DNA of 64,000 bases. Source: Leclercia pneumoniae (GTDB taxonomy: Bacteria > Pseudomonadota > Gammaproteobacteria > Enterobacterales > Enterobacteriaceae). The stretch spans positions 1,550,001 to 1,614,000 of the forward strand of contig NZ_CP071383.1 of the NCBI RefSeq assembly GCF_017348915.1, written 5' to 3'. This document shows positions 31,627-41,332 of the stretch, piece after piece. Positions within the stretch are counted from its first letter, which is position 1, and each line of letters starts with the position of its first letter. The position numbers and the translations under genes were made by a program. The notes beneath the pieces were generated by a model. It had not been told where the DNA came from and made no database searches. It saw only the letters and a program-made list of their open reading frames with translations.

Positions 31627-31908
31627 ATGTCAAATATCTGCACGATCGCATGGGTCCACGGCACGGTTCAGGGGGTGGGCTTTCGTTACAGCACCCAGCG
31701 AGAAGCGACGCAGCTTGGGTTGACCGGCTACGCGCGAAACATGGATGACGGCAGCGTTGAGGTTGTGGCTTGTGGTGATGCAGCGCAGGTGGAAAAGCTC
31801 ATCACCTGGCTGAAGGCAGGGGGGCCGCGCAGTGCTCGGGTTGAAAAGGTCTTATCAGAACCGCATCAACCCGGCCGGGAATATACCAACTTTGGTATTC
31901 GCTATTAA
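31627..31908 (+). CDS. acyP: Acylphosphatase
   Basis: Hydrolyses carboxyl-phosphate bonds of acyl phosphates. It is 93 aa (E. coli 92). The active-site pair Arg20 (VQGVGFRY) and Asn38 (YARN) is present. ATG 31627 is preferred over the adjacent 31624 because AAGGAG is 7 bp upstream and MSNICTIAW aligns with the family. Its stop overlaps that of convergent tusE by 4 bp. Confidence 0.96.
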   Translation: MSNICTIAWVHGTVQGVGFRYSTQREATQLGLTGYARNMDDGSVEVVACGDAAQVEKLITWLKAGGPRSARVEKVLSEPHQPGREYTNFGIRY

Positions 31909-32234
31909 ATACACTTCACCGGTTTAGGCAGGCCGGCGATCTTGGTCGCCTGTTTCGCCGGGCCTTTCGGGAACAGACGATAGAGATAGCGGCTGTTGCC
32001 TTTCTCTTCGCCAAACTTTTTAGCCATCGCCTTCACCAGCATACGAATCGCAGGGGAGGTATTAAATTCCAGATAGAAATCACGCACGAAACGCACCACT
32101 TCCCAGTGTTCAGGCGACAAAGTGATGGCCTCTTTTTCGGCAATCACTTCCGCCAGCGCTTCGCTCCACTGGCTGCTCTCTTTCAGATAACCGTCGTTAT
32201 CGGTCTCGATCTCTTTACCGTCAAAGCTCAACAT
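31905..32234 (-). CDS. tusE: Sulfur relay protein TusE
   Basis: DsrC-like protein of 109 aa that accepts persulfide sulfur from TusBCD and passes it to MnmA for 2-thiouridine synthesis in tRNA. The essential penultimate Cys108 is present in the C-terminal KPVKCI. Closely similar to E. coli. Confidence 0.97.
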   Translation of the reverse strand: MLSFDGKEIETDNDGYLKESSQWSEALAEVIAEKEAITLSPEHWEVVRFVRDFYLEFNTSPAIRMLVKAMAKKFGEEKGNSRYLYRLFPKGPAKQATKIAGLPKPVKCI

Positions 32235-32269
32235 AGTTCATCACACGTCAGTCAAAAACCGCTGCAGTG

Positions 32270-32301
32270 TAGCAAAAAACAGAGCCCCGCATAAGCGGGG
32301 C
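32270..32301 (-). terminator. Terminator of yccA
   Basis: GCCCCGC pairs with GCGGGGC around a four-base loop. On the minus strand, the direction of yccA, six T residues follow closely. Confidence 0.7.
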
Positions 32302-32326
32302 CCGGGGATACAGCACAGTGAGGGGG

Positions 32327-32986
32327 TTAATCGCGGCTGGCGAAGCCCAAGATACTCAGCAGGCTGACGAAGATGTTGTACAGCGACACATACAGGCTCA
32401 CGGTGGCGCGGATGTAGTTAGTCTCGCCGCCGTGAATGATGTTGCTGGTCTCATAGAGAATAGCGCCAGAGGAGATCAGGATAAATACGGCGCTGATCGC
32501 CAGGTGCAGAGCCGGCAGCTGCAGGAAGATGTTTGCCACCATACCCACCAGCACAATCACAATACCTGCCATCAGCATACCGCCGAGGAAGGACATGTCT
32601 TTACGGGTGGTCAGCACATAGGCCGAGCAGCAGAAGAAGACCAGGGCCGTACCGCCCAGCGCCATACCAATCACGTCACCCATACCTGCTGACAGGTAAG
32701 TATTCAGGATCGGCCCGAGGATATACCCCAGGAAGCCGGTAAAGGCGAAGGCAGATAAAATACCAACAGGTTTATCTGCGGTTTTATAAGTCAGGAACAT
32801 CAGGCCATACATGCCCACCAGCGTCAGAATCAGCCCTGGAGAAGGCAGCATCAGTACGGTGCTGGCAGTCGCGGTGAGGGCCGAAAACGCCAGCGTCAGG
32901 CTCAGCATGAAATAGGTATTACGCAGCACTTTATGGGTGCTAAGCAGCGACGCGCGGTCGCGGGAAGAAGTAATTATACGATCCAT
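32327..32986 (-). CDS. yccA: FtsH modulator YccA (Bax inhibitor-1 family)
   Basis: Inner-membrane protein with about seven transmembrane helices, 219 aa as in E. coli. It belongs to the Bax inhibitor-1/UPF0005 family, binds FtsH-HflKC and protects SecY from FtsH when translocons jam. It keeps the acidic family C-terminal region ([12 protein letters not shown]). This is the last gene in E. coli order before the accessory region. Confidence 0.96.
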   Translation of the reverse strand: MDRIITSSRDRASLLSTHKVLRNTYFMLSLTLAFSALTATASTVLMLPSPGLILTLVGMYGLMFLTYKTADKPVGILSAFAFTGFLGYILGPILNTYLSAGMGDVIGMALGGTALVFFCCSAYVLTTRKDMSFLGGMLMAGIVIVLVGMVANIFLQLPALHLAISAVFILISSGAILYETSNIIHGGETNYIRATVSLYVSLYNIFVSLLSILGFASRD

Positions 32987-33255
32987 GAGTCACTCTCTTA
33001 TGACAGATGTAATTAACGGGAAGAATAGAGAACGACGCAGCCGTAACAAAGTGATTTTACCCATCTTTACTCAGTTCTTCAGGGCTTTACCCAGCATGAT
33101 CTCTCCCAAAAGGCTTTTACCGCAGAAGGAAAAATGGTTTCAGCAGATTATCGAGATCAAGATCTTATAGGTCTCTGAAATATATTGCTTTATTTTAGTT
33201 ACCCAGCTAAGAGTTAAATCCGCATCGTCAAAAAACAGACAATAAGGCGAAGGAA

Positions 33256-34884
33256 ATGAAACCACAACCACGCACTATCTTTACACTCTCTTTGCTGACG
33301 GCAGGCATCCTGTGCGCAAGCGCAACGGCGTTTGCGGCCAGCGTGCCGGCAGGAACGCAGCTTGCAGAGAAGCAGGAACTGGTCAGGAATAATGGCAATG
33401 AACCGGCCTCGCTCGACCCTCATAAAGTCGAAAGCGATGTCGAATTCAATATTATCAGCGATATATTCGACGGGTTGGTGAGTGTCTCTCCGCAGGGTGA
33501 GATTCAGCCGCGCCTGGCGGAAAAATGGGAAAACAAAGACAATACCGTCTGGACCTTCCATCTACGTCCGGACATTACCTGGAGCGACGGTACACCGATT
33601 ACCGCGCAGGATGTGGTCTGGAGCTGGCAGCGGCTGGTCGATCCGAAAACCGTCTCTCCTTACGCCAGCTATCCGGGCAGTATGCATATCATGAATGCCG
33701 CCGAGATTGCCGAAGGCAAGCAGCCCACGGATAAGCTAGGCGTGAAGGCGATTAATGACACCACGCTCGAAGTAACACTCACCCAGCCGAATGCGGCCTT
33801 CCTTGCGATGCTGGCGCACCCGTCTATGGTGCCGATCGATAAAGTCCTGGTGAGTCGTTTTGGCGAGAAGTGGACCAAGCCCGAGCACATCGTCTCCAGT
33901 GGGGCTTACAAGCTGTCGCAGTGGGTGGTAAACGAACGCATCATTGCCGAGCGCAATCCGCGTTACTGGGATAACGCCCACACCGTCATTAACAAAGTGA
34001 CCTATCTGCCAATCACCTCTGAAGCGTCTGACGTTAACCGCTACCGGGCAGGAGAGATCGATATTGTCTATACGGTGCCTATCAATCAGTTTGCCCAGTT
34101 GAAAAAAACGCTGGGCAGCGAGCTGGACGTCTCCCCGCAGCTTGCCACTTACTATTACCAGTTCAATACCGCCCGCGCGCCATTTAACGATGTCCGCGTG
34201 CGTAAGGCGCTGAATATGGCGCTCGATAAAGAGATCATCGCCGATAAAGTGCTGGGGCAAGGGCAGCGACAGGCATGGTTGATCAGCCAGCCAGATATCG
34301 GCGGCATCACGCTGAAGAACCCGGACTACGCCAGCTGGCCAATGGATAAACGCATCGCGGAGGCGAAAAAGCTGCTTAACGAAGCTGGCTTTAACGAAAG
34401 CCACCCGCTGAGCTTTAACCTGCTATACAACACCTCTGAGTCGCACCAGCGCATCGCCATTGCTGCAAGTTCGATGTGGAAGAAAAATCTCGGCGTGGAA
34501 GCAAAGCTGCAAAATCAGGAGTGGAAAACCATGCTGGATACCATGCACACCCATACCTTTGATGCGGTGCGCTACGCCTGGATTGCGGATTATGACGATG
34601 CCGCCACCTTCCTGAATAACTACCGCACCGGTGACAGCCAGAACACCAGCCAGTACAGCAACCCGGACTATGACCAGGCGCTGGTTAACGCCGCGAAGGC
34701 CAAAACCCCGGCGGAGCGCGGTAAGTTTTATCAGCAGGCCGAAGATCTACTGGCGCGCGATGTCCCTGCTATTCCGGTCTATCACTATGTGCGTACGCAC
34801 ATAGTGAAACCCTGGGTGGGCGGTTTTACGCCAGATAAGCTGGGCTACTACTACACCAAAGATATGTACATCAAAAAGCATTAA
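33256..34884 (+). CDS. Orphan OppA/MppA-like peptide-binding protein
   Basis: Periplasmic solute-binding protein of the oligopeptide (SBP_bac_5) family, 542 aa. The signal peptide is residues 1-27 (cleavage after AFA); the mature part keeps OppA/MppA features such as AEKQELVRNNGNEPASLDPH, SDGTPITAQDVVWSWQRLVD and VKPWVGGFTPDKLG. No permease or ATPase gene lies beside it, so it probably feeds the general OppBCDF permease, as MppA does for murein tripeptide. Substrate is unknown. A GAAGGAAATG start region supports the ATG at 33256. It is not found beside serT in E. coli K-12. Confidence 0.88.
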   Translation: MKPQPRTIFTLSLLTAGILCASATAFAASVPAGTQLAEKQELVRNNGNEPASLDPHKVESDVEFNIISDIFDGLVSVSPQGEIQPRLAEKWENKDNTVWTFHLRPDITWSDGTPITAQDVVWSWQRLVDPKTVSPYASYPGSMHIMNAAEIAEGKQPTDKLGVKAINDTTLEVTLTQPNAAFLAMLAHPSMVPIDKVLVSRFGEKWTKPEHIVSSGAYKLSQWVVNERIIAERNPRYWDNAHTVINKVTYLPITSEASDVNRYRAGEIDIVYTVPINQFAQLKKTLGSELDVSPQLATYYYQFNTARAPFNDVRVRKALNMALDKEIIADKVLGQGQRQAWLISQPDIGGITLKNPDYASWPMDKRIAEAKKLLNEAGFNESHPLSFNLLYNTSESHQRIAIAASSMWKKNLGVEAKLQNQEWKTMLDTMHTHTFDAVRYAWIADYDDAATFLNNYRTGDSQNTSQYSNPDYDQALVNAAKAKTPAERGKFYQQAEDLLARDVPAIPVYHYVRTHIVKPWVGGFTPDKLGYYYTKDMYIKKH

Positions 34885-35028
34885 GGCTTAAAACGTGAGA
34901 TTTTGTGCTGATAAAACGGTCAATGCGTTGTTATTTCAACCGATTGAATGCGATTTGGCTGTTTTTCAGGCAAACGAACACAATGGTGCTTTACAGGGCG
35001 TACTGAGGTGTTTATAGTGCGCCTCATT

Positions 35029-35116
35029 GGAAGCGTGGCCGAGCGGTTGAAGGCACCGGTCTTGAAAACCGGCGACCCGAAAGGGTTCTAGAGTTCGAAT
35101 CTCTACGCTTCCGCCA
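35029..35116 (+). tRNA. serT: tRNA-Ser (anticodon UGA)
   Basis: 88-nt tRNA with acceptor stem GGAAGCG/CGCTTCC, a long variable arm (CGACCCGAAAGGGTT) as in serine tRNAs, T-arm GTTCGAATC and encoded CCA end. The anticodon loop CTTGAAA carries TGA, reading UCA. Differs from E. coli serT at only a few positions. Confidence 0.97.
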
Positions 35117-35125
35117 AATACGAAG

Positions 35126-35158
35126 AACCCCGTGATAGCGATATCACGGGGTTTTTTC
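35126..35158. terminator. Terminator of serT, shared with the mocA-like gene
   Basis: A 12-bp perfect stem AACCCCGTGATA / TATCACGGGGTT is followed by six T residues, starting 10 bp after the tRNA CCA. The minus-strand gene ends at 35161, just beyond it. Confidence 0.9.
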
Positions 35159-35160
35159 TT

Positions 35161-35697
35161 TTATGCTTCTCCAGCGCGCTGCAAATCACCAAGGGTATCG
35201 ATATCCCTGACAATTCCCTCATCCTCCAGCATCAGATCTGCCACTGCCCCCTGACGACGTGCAGCCTGCACAATAGACCTCGCACCAGCCTCGCCGCGTA
35301 ACGCGCGCAAGGCGGCATAATACCGACGGTCAAAGCCCACCGGATGCCCGGACTGATGACGGTAGTGCGGTACGACGAGAGAGGTGTGCGTAAGGGCATG
35401 GGCAACGGCCTTCAGCGTGTCGGGTTGGATAAAGGGCAAATCGGCCGGCAAGATCAGCCAGCCGGAGGCCTCCGGTGTGGCCATCACGCCCAGCGCAATT
35501 GACTCGCCCATCCCGGCGGTTCCTCCCTTGGGCCTCACCAGATGCCACTCAAGCCGCGAAGCCGTAACGGCGGCCAGGGTATGGTCCAGCACCCTTTGCC
35601 CGTTAAGCCTCGCCTCCAGTTTATGGCTCAGCCCGCCGGAGGCCAGAAAGCGTTCGCCGCGCCCGGCCGCCAGCACAATCACCACCGGGGCGGCCAC
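35161..35697 (-). CDS. MocA-like molybdopterin nucleotidyltransferase
   Basis: MobA-like NTP transferase, 178 aa. The N-terminal nucleotide loop is VLAAGRGERF; later motifs are LPADLPFI, SGHPVGFD and DIDTLGD. The Ala-Ala-Gly loop resembles MocA (CTP-specific) rather than the Gly-Gly loop of MobA (GTP). Position at the end of the pao operon, sharing one base with the paoD stop, suggests it makes the molybdopterin cytosine dinucleotide needed by PaoC. The start is GTG with GGAG 10 bp upstream. E. coli MocA (192 aa) is encoded elsewhere and is only distantly alike, so the symbol is withheld. Confidence 0.8.
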   Translation of the reverse strand: MAAPVVIVLAAGRGERFLASGGLSHKLEARLNGQRVLDHTLAAVTASRLEWHLVRPKGGTAGMGESIALGVMATPEASGWLILPADLPFIQPDTLKAVAHALTHTSLVVPHYRHQSGHPVGFDRRYYAALRALRGEAGARSIVQAARRQGAVADLMLEDEGIVRDIDTLGDLQRAGEA

Positions 35698-36620
35698 TAA
35701 CTTGCCGCTCCGGCCTGCCGCGTGGCGGCGATATCCGCCAGCACGGAGAGGGCCAGCGTGCTGGCATCCCGCGCCCGGGGAAAGAGGCCGATAGGGGCCT
35801 TAATCCTGGCGATATCCTCTTGATGCCAGCCCAGCGCGAGCAAGGTTTCGCTGCGTTGCGAATGGGTACGCTGGCTGCCCAGCGCGCCGATATAAAAGGG
35901 GCGAGCGCGCAGAGCGGCCTGCAACACTGGCAACTCTCGGTGGAGATCATGCCAGAGCAGCACCACGGCGGTATCCGCATCGATAAGGGGGTCTGAAGCG
36001 TCCGTAAAACCGGTTACCTCATAGCCTGCCGCCTGGGCCAGCGCGGCGGTCGCTTGCGCCTCGACCGAATGACCCTGCAGGACCAACTGCACGCGGGGCC
36101 GATAGCCGCGTTCAAACCCGCCGCTGCGCCAGCCCGTCGTGACTGCGCCCTCTATCGCACCGAGCTGTTGCGTGGCGGGGCAATAATGCAAACCGGCCGG
36201 GGTACGTCTTTCCAGGCTGTTAAGTACCGCCAGCAGCGGGCGAGCTGAACGCAGCCGGTGAAGGGTGAGGGTGATCCCGCCCCCGCAGGGTAAAACAATG
36301 TCAAACCAGGGCGATCCTTTGCCATACCGTATCTGGCGATCCTGACCTTTGGCCAGGAGATCCAGCGCCTCGAAGGCCACGGCCGACTCCACGCAGCCGC
36401 CGGAAACGAAGCCACAATAGTGGCCATCGTCGCGCACGCACATCTGCGCCCCCAGCGCGCGGGCCGCGCCGCCCTCGATACCGGTCAGGGTCACCAGCAC
36501 GGCCTCTTTTCCGGCGGTGAGCGCCTCGACGGCAAAGCGCAGCACGGCGATGCTGTCATCGGTGACAAAGGCGCGGGAAGGGGAGGGAAGCGGCGCGTTG
36601 GAGGCAATGTTATTGAGCAT
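35697..36620 (-). CDS. paoD: XdhC-family molybdenum cofactor insertion chaperone PaoD
   Basis: XdhC/CoxI-type protein, 307 aa, needed in E. coli to insert the molybdopterin cytosine dinucleotide cofactor into PaoC. The N-terminal XdhC/CoxI domain has GGAARALGAQM and GFVSGGCVESAV; the C-terminal Rossmann domain has YIGALGSQRTH. Start ATG 36620 was chosen for the strong GGGAGG 8 bp upstream; the frame stays open to 36725 inside paoC. Confidence 0.88.
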   Translation of the reverse strand: MLNNIASNAPLPSPSRAFVTDDSIAVLRFAVEALTAGKEAVLVTLTGIEGGAARALGAQMCVRDDGHYCGFVSGGCVESAVAFEALDLLAKGQDRQIRYGKGSPWFDIVLPCGGGITLTLHRLRSARPLLAVLNSLERRTPAGLHYCPATQQLGAIEGAVTTGWRSGGFERGYRPRVQLVLQGHSVEAQATAALAQAAGYEVTGFTDASDPLIDADTAVVLLWHDLHRELPVLQAALRARPFYIGALGSQRTHSQRSETLLALGWHQEDIARIKAPIGLFPRARDASTLALSVLADIAATRQAGAAS

Positions 36621-36630
36621 CAAGCCTCCC

Positions 36631-38829
36631 TCACACCGCATCCGGCAGAGCATCGATAAGTTTATCGAGGGTGATCGGGTAATCACGCACCCGCACGCCG
36701 GTGGCGTTGTAGATAGCGTTGGCAATCGCCGCGCTCACCCCGCACAGCCCAAGTTCGCCGACCCCTTTGGCCTTCATGGGGGAGGAGATGGGATCGGTAT
36801 CCTCAAGGAAAATGACCTCCTGCTCCGGAATATCGGCGTGAACCGGCACTTCGTAAGCCGCCATATCATGGTTGACGAAGTAACCCAGCCGCGTATCTAC
36901 CGCCAGCTCCTCCATCAGCGCCGCGCCCAGCCCCATGGTCATCGCCCCGATCACCTGGCTGCGCGCGGTGATCGGATTGAGGATCCGCCCGGCGGCGCAA
37001 ACGGCCAGCATCCGGCGCACCCGCACTTCACCGGTAGCGCTGTCCACGCCCACCTCGACGAAGTGTCCGGCAAAGGTGGACTGCTGATACTCCTTATCCA
37101 GGTCGCCAAACTCGATGCTGTCCTCGGCGGTCAGCACGCCCGATTTTGCCGCCTCAGCCAGCGGCGCGCTGCGCCCCTGGGCGGATATCGTCTCGTCGGC
37201 AAATTCAGCTGTTGCCGGGTCGAAACCCAGCTGCCGGGCAATGGCTTCCCGCAGCTTCACGCAGGCGGCGTACACGCCTGCGGTAGAGGTATTCGCCCCC
37301 CACTGGCCGCCCGATCCGGCAGAGACCGGGAAGTGTGAGTCGCCCAGCCGCACGTCGACCTTCTCCAGCGGCAGGCCCAGCATTTCGGCAGCGGTCTGCG
37401 CAATGATGGTATAGCTCCCGGTACCGATATCGGTCATGTCCGTCTCAACCGTCACGCTGCCATCGGCGTTGAGATGGACCCGCGCGCCGGATGTTGCCAC
37501 CAGGTTGTTACGAAAGCCTGCCGCCATTCCCATACCTACCAGCCAGCGCCCATCGCGCACCTGGCCGGGCTGCGCGTGCCGTTTCTGCCAGCCAAAGCGT
37601 TCCGCCCCCGTCTGCAAGCATTCGACAAGCTGGCGACGAGAGAAGCGGCGCTCGGGGTTAGCCGGGTCGACCTGGGTGTCATTCAGAATGCGAAACGCAA
37701 CCGGATCCACGCCCGCCTTGTCGGCAATCTCGTCGATAGCGATCTCAAGGGCCATCAGGCCGGGAGCCTCGCCCGGCGCGCGCATGGCATTGCCCTCAGG
37801 CAGATCAAGCGTAGCCAGCCGCAGGCCAGTATGGCGATTTGCGCCAGCGTAAAGCAGCTCGGTTTGCTGGACTGCCGTTTCCGGCGTGCCGCCGGGAAGA
37901 TTGCCCGACCAGCTATCATGCGCGATGGCGACAATCTTTCCTTCGGTGTCGGTACCGATACGGATGTGCTGGAGGGTAGCCGGACGATGGGTCGTGTTAT
38001 TGGGGATCGTCGGCCTCGGCAGCATCACCTTGACCAGGCGCTTCACCGCCCGCGCCCCCAGCGCCGCCAGAAGGGCATCGCTGCGTAAAAAGAGTTTGCC
38101 GCCGAAGCCGCCGCCAATATACGGCGAAACAATGCGCACGTTCTCCGGCGGGATCTTCAGGGTCAGGGCCAGATCGGTACGGCACCAGTCAATCATCTGG
38201 TTTGAGGTCCAGACCGTGACGTTGTCGCCCTCCCAGACGGCCATAGAGGCATGGGGCTCCATCGCCATATGGCTCTGGTCCGGAGTGGTGTAGATCGCGT
38301 CGAGCTTCACCGCCGCCGAAGCAAAGGCGGTGGCCACGTCCCCGACGTTTTTGTCAGGGGTATCCTCCGGCGGCTCGGTGAAGGAAGCTTTTTCCGCCGC
38401 CAGATCGTAGGCGCCCTGCGCTCGTTTACAGGTCACCTTGACCAGCGCTGCGGCCGCACGGGCCTGCTCGAAGGTCTCTGCCACCACCAGCGCAACCGCC
38501 TGATGGTAGTGCTCAATTTCAGGGCCGCCTAACAGGGTGGCGGTATTTTTCTCTCCCTTGCCAAGCGGTCCGGCGTTATCGGCGGTAATCACTGCCAGCA
38601 CGCCGGGGGCCGCTTCCGCCGCCTTTTTGTCAATGGCGGTAATGCGCCCTTTGGCGATGGGGGCGCCGACGACGTGGCCGTAAGCAGCATTGGGGGCGAT
38701 ATCATGCCATTCGTACGCATAGTGCGCGCTGCCCGTGGTTTTACGGGGGCCGTCGATACGCGTATGGGGTTGGCCGACAACCCGAAGCGTGTCGATAGGG
38801 TTAGTGGTGGCGGGTTTGTCGAATTTCAT
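36631..38829 (-). CDS. paoC: Aldehyde oxidoreductase molybdenum subunit PaoC
   Basis: Large catalytic subunit of a periplasmic xanthine-oxidase-family enzyme that oxidises aromatic and other aldehydes to acids. It is 732 aa, exactly the E. coli length. Cofactor-binding loops [18 protein letters not shown] and [12 protein letters not shown] are present, as is catalytic Glu692 in [10 protein letters not shown]. It has no signal peptide and is presumably carried out folded with Tat-signal PaoA. The start overlaps paoB by 4 bp. Confidence 0.96.
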   Translation of the reverse strand: MKFDKPATTNPIDTLRVVGQPHTRIDGPRKTTGSAHYAYEWHDIAPNAAYGHVVGAPIAKGRITAIDKKAAEAAPGVLAVITADNAGPLGKGEKNTATLLGGPEIEHYHQAVALVVAETFEQARAAAALVKVTCKRAQGAYDLAAEKASFTEPPEDTPDKNVGDVATAFASAAVKLDAIYTTPDQSHMAMEPHASMAVWEGDNVTVWTSNQMIDWCRTDLALTLKIPPENVRIVSPYIGGGFGGKLFLRSDALLAALGARAVKRLVKVMLPRPTIPNNTTHRPATLQHIRIGTDTEGKIVAIAHDSWSGNLPGGTPETAVQQTELLYAGANRHTGLRLATLDLPEGNAMRAPGEAPGLMALEIAIDEIADKAGVDPVAFRILNDTQVDPANPERRFSRRQLVECLQTGAERFGWQKRHAQPGQVRDGRWLVGMGMAAGFRNNLVATSGARVHLNADGSVTVETDMTDIGTGSYTIIAQTAAEMLGLPLEKVDVRLGDSHFPVSAGSGGQWGANTSTAGVYAACVKLREAIARQLGFDPATAEFADETISAQGRSAPLAEAAKSGVLTAEDSIEFGDLDKEYQQSTFAGHFVEVGVDSATGEVRVRRMLAVCAAGRILNPITARSQVIGAMTMGLGAALMEELAVDTRLGYFVNHDMAAYEVPVHADIPEQEVIFLEDTDPISSPMKAKGVGELGLCGVSAAIANAIYNATGVRVRDYPITLDKLIDALPDAV

Positions 38830-39782
38830 GCGTGAGCCCTCGCTTCAGACAACACGGAGGCGAGCGTGCGCTTCGCCAGGGTGAGTTTAAAGGCGTTTTC
38901 AGGCGTGGGATGGGCATCCGCAAACAGCCTGTCATACACCGCCTGCGCCCCGTCCGGAAGGCGGGCATCTGCTTCATCCAGCCGCCACGGCTTATGGGCT
39001 ACGCCGCCCAGGGCCACGCGGCCCGTGCCGTCAGGCTGAACGATGGCCGCCACCGACACCAGCGCAAAGGCATAGGAGGCGCGATCGCGCACTTTGCGAT
39101 AGATATGGGTCCCCCCTGGTGGCGGAGGTAGCGTAACCGCAACGATCATCTCTCCCGGCGTCAGGACGGTTTCCAGATGTGGCGTGGTACCCGGGGCGCG
39201 CCACAGTTCATCGACGGGAAAGGTCCGTGTCTTGCCGTCCGGATCGACTGTTTCGACTTTGGCGTCCAGTACGCGCATGGCGACCGCCATATCGCTGGGA
39301 TGCGTGGCGATGCAGGCGTCACTTGCGCCCACCACCGCCAGCTGGCGGCTATAGCCCTCGCGCGCCGCGCAGCCGCTGCCGGGCAGGCGCTTATTACAGG
39401 GTTGGTTGGTATCATAAAAATAGGGGCAGCGGGTTCGCTGCAGCAGATTACCGGCGGTGGTGGCCTGATTACGTAGCTGGCCGGAGGCCCCGGCAAGCAA
39501 CGCCCGCGACAAGACCGCGTAATCTTTGCGCACCCGGGCATCGGCGGCCAGATCGGTATTACGCACCAGCGCCCCGATACGCAGACCGCCGTCGTCGGTG
39601 GCTTCAATGCTATCCAGTCCGAGATGGTTAATGTCGATCAGGTGGACGGGGGTTTCGATCTCCAGCTTCATCAGATCCAGCAGATTGGTCCCGCCGGCAA
39701 TGAATTTTGCCCCCTCGTGGCGTTGGGCGCTCTGTGCAGCCTCGGCCGGGGTCTTTACGCGCTCATAGGTAAAGGCTCTCAT
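38826..39782 (-). CDS. paoB: Aldehyde oxidoreductase FAD subunit PaoB
   Basis: FAD-binding subunit, 318 aa as in E. coli. The FAD loop is [14 protein letters not shown]. The extra 4Fe-4S cluster typical of PaoB is indicated by four cysteines in and around [17 protein letters not shown] and GSGCAAREG. Its start overlaps paoA by 4 bp and its end overlaps paoC by 4 bp, giving tight operon coupling. Confidence 0.96.
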   Translation of the reverse strand: MRAFTYERVKTPAEAAQSAQRHEGAKFIAGGTNLLDLMKLEIETPVHLIDINHLGLDSIEATDDGGLRIGALVRNTDLAADARVRKDYAVLSRALLAGASGQLRNQATTAGNLLQRTRCPYFYDTNQPCNKRLPGSGCAAREGYSRQLAVVGASDACIATHPSDMAVAMRVLDAKVETVDPDGKTRTFPVDELWRAPGTTPHLETVLTPGEMIVAVTLPPPPGGTHIYRKVRDRASYAFALVSVAAIVQPDGTGRVALGGVAHKPWRLDEADARLPDGAQAVYDRLFADAHPTPENAFKLTLAKRTLASVLSEARAHA

Positions 39783-40450
39783 GATTTCAGCTCCCCGGCG
39801 GCCTCTTCGATGGCGGCAAGAATGTTGGAATAGGCGCCGCAGCGGCAGATATTGCCACTCATGCGCTCGCGCAGCTCGTCAGGGGTCATTTCCGGCGGCG
39901 AGACCAGATCGAGGGTCACGTGGCTCGGGATCCCGGCTTCTATCTCTTTTAATACGGCGACCGAAGAGCAGATCTGCCCCGGGGTGCAGTAACCGCACTG
40001 GTAGCCGTCGTGTTTAATAAAGGCGGCCTGCATGGGGTGCAGTGCCTCCGGGGTACCCAGCCCTTCAATGGTGGTGATGTCGGCATCCTGGTGCATCACC
40101 GCCAGCGTCAGGCAGGCATTCAGACGGCGACCATCCACCATCACGGTGCAGGCGCCACACTGACCGTGGTCGCACCCTTTTTTGCTGCCGGTCAGCTGCA
40201 GATTCTCACGCAGGGCATCCAGTAAGGTGGTACGGGTATCGACCTCCAGGGTTCGCGGTTCCCCGTTAACCGTAAAAGAGAGGGGAAGACGTTCAGCGGG
40301 GGGCGTGGCCGCAGGGCGCTCGTCACCAAACGCCATACCCGGCGCAACGGCGGCGGTGGCGGCGGTGCCCGCGCTGACTTTCAATAGGGTACGACGCGTC
40401 AGGCTAAAATCCTGCTCGCCTTCGTCAGGGGTATTGCCATGGTTGCTCAT
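39779..40450 (-). CDS. paoA: Aldehyde oxidoreductase iron-sulfur subunit PaoA
   Basis: Two-[2Fe-2S] subunit of the PaoABC heterotrimer, 223 aa (E. coli 229). A twin-arginine signal ([20 protein letters not shown], residues ~17-36) exports the complex. First cluster Cys in [12 protein letters not shown] and later NACLT; second cluster in [10 protein letters not shown] and GNICRCG. First gene of paoA-B-C-D-mocA-like. Upstream, 40451-40573 must hold the promoter; a small hairpin (40518-40532) is the only structure seen there. Confidence 0.96.
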   Translation of the reverse strand: MSNHGNTPDEGEQDFSLTRRTLLKVSAGTAATAAVAPGMAFGDERPAATPPAERLPLSFTVNGEPRTLEVDTRTTLLDALRENLQLTGSKKGCDHGQCGACTVMVDGRRLNACLTLAVMHQDADITTIEGLGTPEALHPMQAAFIKHDGYQCGYCTPGQICSSVAVLKEIEAGIPSHVTLDLVSPPEMTPDELRERMSGNICRCGAYSNILAAIEEAAGELKS

Positions 40451-40573
40451 GCCAGGCCTCCGGTATCAAATGAGAAAAGTTATTCCTGAAACGCTTTTTT
40501 AAGCTTCAAGCATAGTCCCTGCTGTTGGCAGGATTATTCCTAATTCGTTTGTCGGGAGGCTGGCGCAGGCAGG

Positions 40574-41332
40574 CTAGTCCATGAGATAGCGGATAACGGT
40601 GACGCCCTCTTCTTGCCGTACGCGGGATTTTACCCGCCAGGTCTGTTCAATTTGCTCCGGGGTGAATACCGTTGCGGGCTCGCCGCTTGCCACGACCCGC
40701 CCGCCTTTAAGCAGCACCAGCCGCTGGCAGAATCGGGCCGCCAGGTTGAGGTCATGCAGCGCGACGACCACCGTCAGCGGCAGGCTGGCAATCAGGCGCA
40801 TTAGCTCCAGCTGATGCTGAATGTCGAGATGGTTTGTCGGCTCATCCAGCAGCAGTACCTGCGGTTGCTGAGCCAGGGCGCGGGCGATTTGGCAGCGCTG
40901 GCGCTCGCCACCGGACAGGTGACGCCACTGCCGATCGCGCAGCAAGGTGAGCTGCATCAGGCGCAGCGCCTCTGCCACAGCCTGCTCATCTTCGGCGTGC
41001 CAGCCCTGTAAAAGCCGGCGATGTGGGGTACGTCCCAGGGCGACAATCTGCCCGACGCTGAGATCCCCATCCACCTCGGCATGCTGCGTAACAAACGCCA
41101 TCTGACGGGCGCGCTGCCTGAGGGGGAGGGCATCAAGGGCAATCCCATTCAGGCGTACCTGCTGCGCACCGGCGGGCAGCAGCCCGGCCAGACAGCGGAG
41201 CAGGGTCGACTTCCCCGAACCGTTTGGCCCCAGCAGGCCAACACGCTGCCCGGCGCTCACCTCCAGATCGATACCATGGAGTACAGTTTTTGATTGCAAC
41301 TGCACCTGCAGTCCCTTCGCTGAGATATTCAT
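40574..41332 (-). CDS. FecE-type ABC transporter ATPase
   Basis: ATPase of an iron-siderophore/haem/cobalamin-type importer, 252 aa from ATG 41332 (GGGAGAG upstream, 4-bp overlap with the permease stop). An in-frame GTG at 41356 is less likely. Walker A GPNGSGKST, signature LSGGERQR, Walker B VLLLDEPTNHLD and switch VALHDLNLA are the FecE/BtuD pattern. Third gene of an SBP-permease-ATPase operon with a Zur-like box at its promoter. Confidence 0.93.
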   Translation of the reverse strand: MNISAKGLQVQLQSKTVLHGIDLEVSAGQRVGLLGPNGSGKSTLLRCLAGLLPAGAQQVRLNGIALDALPLRQRARQMAFVTQHAEVDGDLSVGQIVALGRTPHRRLLQGWHAEDEQAVAEALRLMQLTLLRDRQWRHLSGGERQRCQIARALAQQPQVLLLDEPTNHLDIQHQLELMRLIASLPLTVVVALHDLNLAARFCQRLVLLKGGRVVASGEPATVFTPEQIEQTWRVKSRVRQEEGVTVIRYLMD

